A stretch of DNA of 38,968 nucleotides from Pseudobdellovibrionaceae bacterium (GTDB lineage: Bacteria; Bdellovibrionota; Bdellovibrionia; Bdellovibrionales; UBA1609): NCBI GenBank assembly GCA_030591685.1, contig JAUVAX010000021.1, positions 1 to 38,968 of the forward strand. The letters are read 5' to 3'. A program made the position numbers and the translations under genes. The notes under the pieces are model-generated. The model was not told the DNA's origin. It ran no database searches and worked only from the letters and a program-made list of their open reading frames with translations. Shown here piece by piece: positions 8,246-16,296 of this stretch; within the stretch, counting starts at the first letter, position 1; the number at the start of each line of letters is the position of its first letter.

Positions 8246-9121
8246 TTTTAGAGACTTTAAATAAGTAATAAGGCCCTTAGGGTCATCAGTTATAATGGCG
8301 TCGACCCCAATTTTTATTAAGTAGTCCCATGACGGCTTGTTGTTCGCCGTCCAGGGGGCAACGAGGACCCCGTTTTTATGCAAACGTTTGACCATACCTT
8401 TAGTAATCCAATACTGATTTGGCGATATATAATCGGCATCAATGGCTTTTGCCGCCGCAACTAAGTCCACCATAGACTCGTGGGTGAGTTGGCTAATTTT
8501 AATTTTGGGCTCTAATTTTTTGACCCACTTAAGGGTTCGATAATCAAAAGATTGCACGATGACTCTTTTGCTCATGCCGTGGCGCTTTATTTCATGAACG
8601 AGTAGCTTGGCAAAATCTTTTGGCGAGGGGCTTAAGTGCGGTATAGAGGGTTTAATTTTTGTTTCAATATTAAACTGTACCGTTTTTGCAGTATTTAGCT
8701 TTGAGTTTTTTACTAAATCAAAGACCTCAGAAAGTGTGGGTATTTTTTGCCCAGGTTGCTTTACTTGATTTTTAAATCGAGGGTTTATGAGGCTTCCGCA
8801 ATCATAAGTTTTAATTTGCTTGAGCGTCAGGCCCCTAATAGCAACGGGAGCTTTAAAACGCTTTTTTTGATCATCCAGGCAAATAACGGGGTCAACAAAC
8901 GGGTCATGTGAAACCACAAGCTTGTTATCTTTAGTTACAGCGAGGTCAAGCTCTATAAAATCAACCCCAACATCAAGGGCGTAGCTAAAGGCCGATAAAG
9001 TGTTTTCGGGGCGAACGGCCCTGGCTCCTCTGTGTCCGTGGACACTGATTTTTGCAGCAGCATTAAAGTTTATAGTTAGCAAAAAAAAGGTGCAAAACAT
9101 AATAGTTTTAATTTGTTTCAT
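8237..9121 (-). CDS. exported glycerophosphodiester phosphodiesterase
   Basis: A 294-residue enzyme that would hydrolyse deacylated phospholipids to glycerol-3-phosphate and an alcohol. A signal peptide (residues 1-23) sends it across the inner membrane, as for periplasmic GlpQ. The GDPD motifs are complete: HRG at 30-32, PENT at 38-41, ELD at 57-59 (metal ligands) and SHDP at 71-74, with APWTANN and DAIITDDP near the end. The gene overlaps the upstream antiporter gene by 4 bases (ATGA), so both are made from one message. Together they form a scavenging unit: periplasmic release of glycerol phosphate, then uptake. It could be of the glpQ or ugpQ type; exported form and context favour the former. 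Confidence 0.9.
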   Translation of the reverse strand: MKQIKTIMFCTFFLLTINFNAAAKISVHGHRGARAVRPENTLSAFSYALDVGVDFIELDLAVTKDNKLVVSHDPFVDPVICLDDQKKRFKAPVAIRGLTLKQIKTYDCGSLINPRFKNQVKQPGQKIPTLSEVFDLVKNSKLNTAKTVQFNIETKIKPSIPHLSPSPKDFAKLLVHEIKRHGMSKRVIVQSFDYRTLKWVKKLEPKIKISQLTHESMVDLVAAAKAIDADYISPNQYWITKGMVKRLHKNGVLVAPWTANNKPSWDYLIKIGVDAIITDDPKGLITYLKSLKLR

Positions 9122-10443
9122 AAGGCCTCTTTAGAGTTACTTTTTTGTTGATAAATTTTGCTCATACTCATCGCCGCAATAGTTGAGAACAGAGCACACG
9201 CGATGAGTAAATAAAAAACACTCGCCCAGCCAAACTGATCTGACATATAACCAGTGGCCCAAATAGAAACAGCGGCTCCTACGTACCCAAATCCGTCAAT
9301 TAATCCGGTGCATGTCCCGGCCCCTCGGGTGCCAGCGATATCAAGAGTTAAGCAACCGCTGCTCATCGAGTATGGCCCCAGAAGAAAAAACCCAGCCAGG
9401 CCCGAAAGAGCCACAATGATCCACTGGCTAGAATGATCACCCAGGGTAAATATGGCCATGAGTACTAAGCTCACAGTAAGGGCGGCGAGCATGATCCACA
9501 TCATGCGGGCGCGATCACCATTTTTAGCATGGTTATCCGTGTACCAGCCTAAAAATATAGTACCCACGCACCCAGCAAGGGGGAACATGGCAGATTTAAA
9601 AATTGCATCTGTTGAGTCCAGGCCAATATCAGTGAATAACTGAGTCGTCCAAAAGAAAAATATTTGCCTTAGTATTGTGGTGAGAACACTATAGACCAAT
9701 AAAATATGAAACAGGCGCATTGAAAACAAAGAGCGCATCACGTCGAGCGGGTTCACTGTTTCTTCAAGAGTGTCGTCATCTAACTCAATTTTTGCCAGGG
9801 CCTTTTTATTTGAAGGGGGGAACTCCACACCTGGGTAAACTTTATGTGGCGAAGACTTTGAGGCCAAAAAAGACCAAATAAAAACAACAAATAAAATACT
9901 TGCAGGTATAAAAAACACATACTGCCACCCGTAACCAAGGCTAATTATAGTCCCAGCAAGGAGGGTCGAAACAACCCCGCCAAATTGAAAGTTAAGACTA
10001 ATAAACCCCATGATGGTCCCGTTTTTTTCAGCCGGGGTCCAAGCGCCCACTGTTTTTGCGAGTCCACCCCAGCCCATGCTTAAAAAATAATGACCAAACG
10101 ACCAGGCAATAATAAACCAAATAAGTGTAGAGCCTTGAGCAAACATTAGGTTAGCAAAAATAGAGCCAATCATGCCGAGTAAAAATATTTTTCTCCCCCC
10201 CACTCGGTCACTCAAGGGGCCATTTACAAACTTACCAATGGCGTAAACAATTAAAGCGGTAGATCCAATAGCGCCTAGGTCTGTATTTGAAAACCCAAAG
10301 GTCTCTTTTAATAGCGGCAGTGCTGCGGAAATATTTTTTCTGCACAAGTAGTAGCCTACATAACCAAATAACATGACAGCATAGGTGCTCAGTTGCCATC
10401 TTTTAAGGACGGTGGCTTCTTTTGGTGTGGGTTGTCTTAGCAT
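9118..10443 (-). CDS. organophosphate:phosphate antiporter, GlpT-like MFS transporter
   Basis: A 441-residue major-facilitator protein of the OPA family, which swaps glycerol-3-phosphate or a sugar phosphate for inorganic phosphate. It has 12 membrane segments. Family marks are GYVGYYLCRKNISAALPLLK (first helix), GPLSDRVGGRK (loop 2-3 motif), SFGHYFLSMGWGGLAKTVGA and WTPAEKNGTIMGFISLNFQF. The ribosome site AGAGAGG precedes the ATG. It is the first gene of the operon with the exported GDPD, which makes glycerol-3-phosphate the most likely substrate; hexose phosphates cannot be excluded. A run of nine C residues on the coding strand lies 44 bases before the start. Confidence 0.88.
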   Translation of the reverse strand: MLRQPTPKEATVLKRWQLSTYAVMLFGYVGYYLCRKNISAALPLLKETFGFSNTDLGAIGSTALIVYAIGKFVNGPLSDRVGGRKIFLLGMIGSIFANLMFAQGSTLIWFIIAWSFGHYFLSMGWGGLAKTVGAWTPAEKNGTIMGFISLNFQFGGVVSTLLAGTIISLGYGWQYVFFIPASILFVVFIWSFLASKSSPHKVYPGVEFPPSNKKALAKIELDDDTLEETVNPLDVMRSLFSMRLFHILLVYSVLTTILRQIFFFWTTQLFTDIGLDSTDAIFKSAMFPLAGCVGTIFLGWYTDNHAKNGDRARMMWIMLAALTVSLVLMAIFTLGDHSSQWIIVALSGLAGFFLLGPYSMSSGCLTLDIAGTRGAGTCTGLIDGFGYVGAAVSIWATGYMSDQFGWASVFYLLIACALFSTIAAMSMSKIYQQKSNSKEAL

Positions 10444-10486
10444 AAGGCCTCTCTATGCTCTGGGGTAGTAAATCAAATCAGATTAA

Positions 10487-10495
10487 GGGGGGGGG
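10487..10495. repeat. homopolymer run G9
   Basis: Nine consecutive G on the plus strand (C9 on the coding strand of the antiporter), 44-52 bases before its start codon. Such tracts are prone to slippage. Confidence 0.9.
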
Positions 10496-10665
10496 ATCCT
10501 TCTGAACATACCCCTTTTAAAAGCGCCCCTAAATTTTTAATAATTGAAATGTACTTAATTCCATTAATTACACAGAGCAAAATCATTAGGCCACGATTAT
10601 TGAAGATAATTGTAAAACTTATAAGGATTTGAAAGTTGATGATTGCACGGCTGTATATTTCATAC

Positions 10666-10709
10666 AAAAAAGAACATGTGAGTTTACTACAGTAAGTTCT
10701 CCACATGTT
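10666..10709 (-). terminator. rho-independent terminator after the DTW-domain gene
   Basis: On the minus strand AACATGTG (10709-10702) pairs perfectly with CACATGTT (10680-10673), and inner bases add a short TTAC/GTAA stem. One base later comes a run of six T (10671-10666). It lies about 107 bases after the stop of the DTW gene. The plus strand also has five T after the stem, so it may act both ways. Confidence 0.55.
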
Positions 10710-10815
10710 TTTAACATAATGATCTTTAGAGCAGAGGTTGGTTGAGTGTGCATAAGTGAATTTTTAATTTAAGTCTATTAGCTGGGTCACATTTTAATGC
10801 TCATTTAAAGTTAAT

Positions 10816-11520
10816 TTAATTAGGGTTGATAGAGCGCCAAGTTTTTTGAGTTTTTAAGCGCTCTATTTGTTGCTCAACCATCCAGTTAAAGGGGGTTAGT
10901 AAATGATCATGCTCTCGATTTTTTATGTTAAACCCCTGGCTGGGGCCCAGCAGCTCAATAATGTGGTGCACGGCCTCGAGAGTAGAGTAACACATGGGGC
11001 TTGGTTGTTTTCGAACGCGTATATTTGAGGGTTTAACAGGAGTAAAGCAAAAACGAGGCAGGGCGTTTAAATTTGGGCTTCTCGTCATCATTTTACCAGC
11101 ATTAGACCATGTGCCATCGAGGACAAAGACTCTTAACTTTCGAGAGCTTGTAAAGCGATTGGACCTTTCTGTGTCAGATAAAGAGGTGACATCTATAGAG
11201 CTTTCACCGCGAGCGAGAACAATATTATTGTAACTCTTATCAGCAAGCAGGCGATTGACCGTAGGACAGTTTGAAAACTCACTGCCCCTTATAATGTGTG
11301 AATTTTTAAGACTTAAGTAAGCCATGCGGCCCGTGGCAATTCTTCGACGTGACTCAATAGGGTGTATGAGTACGACGAACTCTATGTTTGGGTCAAAAGG
11401 AGTTATTTTTTCACAAAAACAATTAAATGAGGGCTGCCAACAGTCAGTACAAATGGTGCGCAAAACCTTTTTTAACTCAACTTTTGGAGGAGCTGTTCTT
11501 TGAAGCAAAGGCGCCATCAT
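10816..11520 (-). CDS. DTW-domain tRNA-uridine aminocarboxypropyltransferase
   Basis: A 234-residue cytoplasmic protein of the DTW family (TapT/TuaA, formerly YfiP/YtdD). These enzymes transfer the aminocarboxypropyl group of S-adenosylmethionine to a uridine in tRNA, making acp3U. The N-terminal cysteine cluster is C24-x2-C27-x6-C34-x-C36. The naming motif appears as DGTW (135-138) in FVLDGTWSNAGKM. The segments VLIHPIESRRR and CYSTLEAVHHIIELLG also fit the family. No strong ribosome site precedes the ATG. It appears to be a single gene with its own terminator downstream. The exact tRNA position cannot be told from sequence. Confidence 0.85.
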   Translation of the reverse strand: MMAPLLQRTAPPKVELKKVLRTICTDCWQPSFNCFCEKITPFDPNIEFVVLIHPIESRRRIATGRMAYLSLKNSHIIRGSEFSNCPTVNRLLADKSYNNIVLARGESSIDVTSLSDTERSNRFTSSRKLRVFVLDGTWSNAGKMMTRSPNLNALPRFCFTPVKPSNIRVRKQPSPMCYSTLEAVHHIIELLGPSQGFNIKNREHDHLLTPFNWMVEQQIERLKTQKTWRSINPN

Positions 11521-11785
11521 AAATAAAACTCAAAATACGAAGATTTATTATAACCAAACGTAATTGGGTGAAAAATTTTTTTAAAAACCGCAAGGTGAGT
11601 TATAATTAGGGATCTCCTGATCAACGCTGGTTTGTACAGGCAGGTTACTTTTATTTTACAATTATAACAACCTCATACTTTAGTAAGTCTTCTCTATGCC
11701 GTGCCCCAGAGATTAAAGCCACGACCCTAAGTGGTGTAGTCATTATTAGGGTTAAAAAGAGTTATAGATGTGCGTCGAGTTATTT

Positions 11786-13654
11786 TTAATCTTTATAAAA
11801 GGTTCTGGGATTTCCATTAAGTATTACATCGCGCCCGTTGGGGTGAGGAGTAGTTTCAAAATTAAAAAACCTTCTATATAAACGTGCGTGCACTTTAGAT
11901 GTTATTACATATATTTGTTTTACTTCGTCCTCAGCGCGGTAACTGTTTGCAACCACCTTAAAAAGCTCTCCGAGCAGTTCAACATCCTTTTGGTTAGTTA
12001 CGGTAAGCCGACCAAACTCAACAACTTTACCCCCATGACGATCAAGATTTATGGTTCCTTTAGAGGCGATCTCTATAGGTAAAAGCTCCTTGGCATTTTT
12101 TGACTCTACAATGGTTATGCCTCCGGTAAAATTTGAAGGTCCTTTTGGTGGACCTCGACTGGTGATTAATAATTTTGAGCGAGTAGCCACATGGTTACTC
12201 TCATCAATAAACTCTTTTATTTCCTCAGGGGTGAGACTTAATTTTTTTGAATATGTATCGCTAACATAGTCCCAGTACTTTTCGGGGATCCCTTTGTATT
12301 CAGATTTATCAATTAAACTCTTTTTAGATAAATCAATGTACGTAAACGTTTTATTGTCTTTAAGCGTACGAAATTGATAGCCTACAGTTTTTTTGGGCAA
12401 AGTATTCAGGGGGTGTTTTGTGACTTGGATGACCATTTCATCAACACTCCATGCCCGATTAACTCCTGAAAATTGAGGCTTTAAATTATTTCTTTTAATG
12501 ATCCCGACCATTTTGGATAAGCCAGGTGATGCAGCAACACCCGCAAGTCCTATGGTTTCGATTGTTGTTTGTATCAAAGCATCTGATTTGCGCTCTAAGC
12601 ACTCATGATAAAGCTCAGTTGAGACGGAGCTTGAGACCCTAAGGGCGTTGAGTTGTCGACATTCAGAATTTACAGAGGTTAAAATATTATAATTCTTCAT
12701 GCCATACGCGGCCTGTAATGCTGTCGTGGTCTTAGTAGATCTCGAAAAGCGAGCCAGAGAACTTAAAACCTTCGACCCCGTACTGACGGTTTTAATTAGT
12801 GCCGGCGCACCAGCAGATGCCAACATAATAACAGCTGTGCTGGTATTGATAACGGTTTTTACGGTTTTAATATTTTTTTGTGCCGCCATTAATCGACAAT
12901 AGCTATTTTGATCCTTAGAATCTAGTTCGTTTGACAACGAGTAGGTTTCTGCGGCCGCCAGAACCATTGGGTATTTATGAATAACTTGCTCCAATAAGTG
13001 TGGCTTACGGGAGGTCCTATCAAAATTTAAAGGGAGCATCTTAGCTTTTGAATAGGCAACTTTAAGTTCAGCAAGATTTTTATAAAACTCAGCGAGAGCA
13101 CTATTTAAGTGGCCCTTAAACGTGTCCTCATTAAAACTTGAACCTTCATTAGAAAAAAATGAAGAAAGCTCGTTGGATGCCAGGATGGGCTGCTGAATTA
13201 AAAAGGCAGAAATTAAATTATCGGCCATTTTTTTTTCGTCTTCGAGATCTAAAATCCATCCTCTTGGGCACTTCATTCTTTTTCTACAGGTGTCTTCTTT
13301 TTTTTGCAAAATATGACGTTGTTTATAAAGTTCTTTTAACGTTTTTGCGGCCCCAATAAGTGGCCTTAGTTGTGGGGGCTCAATTGTTTTGTCCCCGTCT
13401 TTAAATGAGAACATAGGTGCAATATATCGCTTAACGGGCGCATACTGCTGGGCTACCCGATCTAAAGACTCAAGCGAGTATTCAATAGTTTTTTTTATAA
13501 ATAAAAGGTCTTTTAAATCATTAGGTAGCGTCAGCGTAGCGGGACTCTCTTCGCTACAGGTAGACGCAGGGCAATCGACGCCCCAGGCCTCATTCAGTGA
13601 GAACAGGGTAGACATAGTTAGAGTTACTAGGGTAATAAATTTTAAAAAAATCAT
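11786..13654 (-). CDS. exported protein with N-acyl-amino-acid-synthase-like C-terminus
   Basis: A 622-residue protein with a signal peptide (about residues 1-25, ending NEAWG). The N-terminal half is helical, with several cysteines (CPAST C near 28-33 and a CRKRMKC pair) and a hydrophobic stretch around 270-300 (STAVIMLASAGAPALIKTV). The last ~100 residues look like a GNAT-type acyl transferase of the FeeM/N-acyl amino acid synthase group: LLPIEIASKGTINLD, then VVEFGRLTVTNQ, then IYVITSKVHARLYRRFFNF, matching the E-x-GRL strand and the HxRxYRRLGF-type motif of that group. If real, this acyltransferase-like domain is oddly placed in an exported protein. It is followed by no partner gene. The domain call is by eye and needs a profile search. 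Confidence 0.55.
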   Translation of the reverse strand: MIFLKFITLVTLTMSTLFSLNEAWGVDCPASTCSEESPATLTLPNDLKDLLFIKKTIEYSLESLDRVAQQYAPVKRYIAPMFSFKDGDKTIEPPQLRPLIGAAKTLKELYKQRHILQKKEDTCRKRMKCPRGWILDLEDEKKMADNLISAFLIQQPILASNELSSFFSNEGSSFNEDTFKGHLNSALAEFYKNLAELKVAYSKAKMLPLNFDRTSRKPHLLEQVIHKYPMVLAAAETYSLSNELDSKDQNSYCRLMAAQKNIKTVKTVINTSTAVIMLASAGAPALIKTVSTGSKVLSSLARFSRSTKTTTALQAAYGMKNYNILTSVNSECRQLNALRVSSSVSTELYHECLERKSDALIQTTIETIGLAGVAASPGLSKMVGIIKRNNLKPQFSGVNRAWSVDEMVIQVTKHPLNTLPKKTVGYQFRTLKDNKTFTYIDLSKKSLIDKSEYKGIPEKYWDYVSDTYSKKLSLTPEEIKEFIDESNHVATRSKLLITSRGPPKGPSNFTGGITIVESKNAKELLPIEIASKGTINLDRHGGKVVEFGRLTVTNQKDVELLGELFKVVANSYRAEDEVKQIYVITSKVHARLYRRFFNFETTPHPNGRDVILNGNPRTFYKD

Positions 13655-13887
13655 ATTAGCGCCCTTTTTTGTCTAGTCACGGCATCGAAGTGTAAGGCCA
13701 ATAGTCTAATTATAATACAAAGCTTATCTTTGCGTGAAATTAACACTCAGAAAGTAAGAGACGCTTGGTTATTTATGCCATGTAGGCAGAGAGGTTTTAT
13801 AAAAGTAATAAATATCAAAGGGTTACAGCCACGAATTTTAAGGGGTAGTTTGAGGTGATAATGGTTAAACGTCTCAAGTTGAGCCAG

Positions 13888-14442
13888 TTAACTAGGGCAG
13901 AGAGGCTCAGTGTTAGTTAAGTATTGTTCAGTGAGTTCTTCAATGAATGAAACATGGCTGCTGTTGATTTCTTTCCAGAGCCTGTTTTTGCTCCAACCAT
14001 AGCCCCACTTAAAGGGGAGGCCTGTGCGAGGGCCACCAGATATTCTGACAGCTCTGTAGTATGAGTAGGCCGTGAGTGTTGAAGCCACGGTCTTCATGCA
14101 AGCATAAAAAGTTTGATCGGCATTGAGCCGGTCTGACTCTGATCCGCCTAACCAGTAGTTATAGTCGTGTTGTATGCAGCATGGCAGGTAGGATTTTTTG
14201 CTAGTAAGGCTTGAATCAGGAGAAATACTACACCCATCAGTTTCAAAGGGTTTTAAATAGTTATCAGAGGGCTCCTCTATAGGCTCGACGGTTTTTGCCA
14301 TCTCAAGTCTTTTTTTGGCGGATTCAATAATTCTGGGGAGTGCTTTGCAGTTATAAATAACATCGATGTCATTTTCTGCCGAGGCGATATTTATGTAAAT
14401 AAAATGAATCATTAAATAGTAAATTAAAATTTTCATAAGCAT
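13888..14442 (-). CDS. exported phospholipase A2-like protein
   Basis: A 184-residue protein with a signal peptide (residues about 1-22, KILIYYLMIHFIYINIASA). The centre carries a PLA2-type active-site pattern: a calcium-loop-like FETDGCSISPD (66-76), then CCIQHDYNYW (88-97) with the CCxxHD motif, His92-Asp93 as catalytic pair, and a second acid at D109 (LNADQTFYACM). Prokaryotic and group XIV PLA2s have a comparable CxxHD-Y arrangement. It would cut the sn-2 ester of phospholipids outside the cytoplasm. Start codons at residues 1 and 3 (ATG-CTT-ATG) are both possible. It stands alone, leftward, between the 622-residue exported protein and the aldehyde dehydrogenase. Activity is inferred. Confidence 0.65.
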   Translation of the reverse strand: MLMKILIYYLMIHFIYINIASAENDIDVIYNCKALPRIIESAKKRLEMAKTVEPIEEPSDNYLKPFETDGCSISPDSSLTSKKSYLPCCIQHDYNYWLGGSESDRLNADQTFYACMKTVASTLTAYSYYRAVRISGGPRTGLPFKWGYGWSKNRLWKEINSSHVSFIEELTEQYLTNTEPLCPS

Positions 14443-14658
14443 CGATCCGAGTCTAAAAAATAATAATGAATAAGAACACTAACATAAGTTTAGACTCTGT
14501 GAGCTGTAAACACGGAAAAGATGAATTATTTATATGTTTATCGATAAGCTGAAAGGATTCTGCGCCCCGGCGGTCATTTGACAGCAAGAGGAGACCCCAT
14601 GGATTGAAGGGTTTTAACAGGGTTACACTACGGTGGGGAGGGGCATACCTTCAACATA

Positions 14659-14686
14659 TTGACAAAAGGCTTTTGAGACCTAATAT
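14659..14686 (+). promoter_or_regulatory. sigma-70 type promoter of the aldehyde dehydrogenase gene
   Basis: TTGACA at 14659-14664 and TAATAT at 14681-14686 are separated by 16 bases. Transcription would start near 14693, leaving a leader of about 33 bases before the ATG at 14726. Confidence 0.7.
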
Positions 14687-14725
14687 TAAACGAGCACCAG
14701 GTTTATTTAAAAAGGACTTAAAAAA

Positions 14726-16051
14726 ATGAAAACACTAAAAACCTTTAACCCCTCAACAGGGGATTTAATTAAAGAGCTAGAAGTCACCACAGACAAAGAA
14801 ATTCAAAATATAGTTTGTCGGTCAAAAGAGGTTCAAAAATTTTGGGGTGCAAAAACAGTTAAAGAGCGTGCTGATTTAATAGTAAAATCCTATGAGGGCA
14901 TTGAGGCACATAAACAAGAGCTTGCAGATTTAATACACTTAGAGATGGGTAAAACCCCAGTCGAGTCTTTAAGAGAGGTAGAAATTTACATTGGGGGCAT
15001 TAAAAACATGGCCCTAGAGGTAATAGATGCCCTTAAGCCCTCTGAAAAAACTGACGGTAAGGTAACCACAACAACCTACCACGACCCCCTGGGTGTTTGT
15101 GCAAGCATCACCCCTTGGAACTTTCCTTTAGGCATGCCCCACACCCTTATGATGCCAAGCTTAATGGCTGGTAACACGGTTATTTTTAAACCGTCTGAAG
15201 AGGTCCCTTTAATTGGTATAATGTACGCAGAGATATTAAATAAAGTTTTACCAAAAGATGTTTTAACCGTCGTTATTGGTACAGGTGATCAAGGTAAAAA
15301 ATTGGTCGAATCTGATGTGCAGTTGATTACTTTTACAGGCTCTCAAGCGACAGGCAAACATATATTAGAGCATGCGGGTAAAGATTTAAAGCGAGTGCTC
15401 CTGGAGCTTGGTGGTAAAGACCCATTAATTGTACTTGAAGACGCTGACCTAGGTGCGGCCGCACAGTTTGCGGCCGCGAATAGCTTTAGAAACACCGGTC
15501 AGGTGTGCGTGAGTACTGAGGTGATTTATGTTTTAGAATCTCAGGAGAGAGAGTTTTTAGAAAAATTAAAAAAATACACCGCCGACATTCAAGTGGGCTC
15601 TATGATACATAAAAAACAACGAGATCATGTGCTAAAGCAGGTTACAGGTGCCTTAAGCGCCGGAGCACAACTTGAGTACGGCAACCCAAAGGCTGAAAAA
15701 ATACAGCCGATAATTTTATCAAAACTGACTCCCGATATGGATATTATGATTAACGAAACCTTTGGCCCGGTGGCCTGTGTGGTAGCTGTTAAGACCCCTG
15801 AAGAGGCCGTAGAGTTAGCAAACAGACCTAACTATGCTTTAGGGGCCGTTGTGTTTGGGGGAGATCTTGAAGGGGCTAAAAAAATAGGTCGCCAATTGAA
15901 GGCCGGCATGGTGGGGATTAATAAAGCCTCCGGCGGGGTAAAGGGCAGCCCCTGGGTCGGTGCTGGCCAAAGTGGTTATGGTTTTCACGGCTCTGCAGAG
16001 GGGCACCGGCAGTTTACTCAACTCAGAATTCTAAGTGCTCCCAATATATAA
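14726..16051 (+). CDS. aldehyde dehydrogenase, succinate-semialdehyde type
   Basis: A 441-residue NAD(P)-dependent aldehyde dehydrogenase that would oxidise an aldehyde to its acid in the cytoplasm. The catalytic residues are all present: N132 in TPWNFPL, E227 in LLELGGKDP, and the nucleophile C261 in GQVCVSTE. NETFGPVACV and the ending SPWVGAGQSGYGFHGSAEG fit the GabD/SSADH branch, short form. It starts with ATG after AAGGAC, 10 bases away, and has its own promoter. It appears to be a single gene. The substrate is not certain; the semialdehyde call rests on general resemblance. Confidence 0.85.
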   Translation: MKTLKTFNPSTGDLIKELEVTTDKEIQNIVCRSKEVQKFWGAKTVKERADLIVKSYEGIEAHKQELADLIHLEMGKTPVESLREVEIYIGGIKNMALEVIDALKPSEKTDGKVTTTTYHDPLGVCASITPWNFPLGMPHTLMMPSLMAGNTVIFKPSEEVPLIGIMYAEILNKVLPKDVLTVVIGTGDQGKKLVESDVQLITFTGSQATGKHILEHAGKDLKRVLLELGGKDPLIVLEDADLGAAAQFAAANSFRNTGQVCVSTEVIYVLESQEREFLEKLKKYTADIQVGSMIHKKQRDHVLKQVTGALSAGAQLEYGNPKAEKIQPIILSKLTPDMDIMINETFGPVACVVAVKTPEEAVELANRPNYALGAVVFGGDLEGAKKIGRQLKAGMVGINKASGGVKGSPWVGAGQSGYGFHGSAEGHRQFTQLRILSAPNI

Positions 16052-16296
16052 AAGGTTTAAATTTTAGTAAGCATCAAAAAAAAGTAAAAAAAATTTTAAA
16101 CACTAAAACAAATTAAAGCTCTATTCATCTTGATTTTGATTTAGTGTCTTGAACTCTTCATATTGATCTATCATAAGTAGGTTCATCTAAATTTAGGACT
16201 AAAGTTCAGTATGGTTATCTCCGAATAATACATCGTAGTTTTTTTGAGACGCCAAATCTCAAGAATGTTCAATGCGGTACGTTTAAGGAGGTTTTA

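Larger units (their letters stand above)
10444..10815. other. 372-base intergenic region with terminator and poly-G tract
   Basis: No gene is supported. A 77-codon leftward reading frame (10473-10706) has no ribosome site or known domain and spans the terminator hairpin. The region holds a G9 run at 10487-10495, which is the likely promoter area of the antiporter operon, and a hairpin with a T-run on the minus strand at 10666-10709. Confidence 0.6.

Noticed and set aside
10473-10706. 77-codon leftward reading frame
   Set aside because: No ribosome site or domain, and it spans the terminator hairpin of the DTW gene.
16061-16110. Terminator after the aldehyde dehydrogenase
   Set aside because: Only A/T arms pair and no T-run follows a GC-containing stem.
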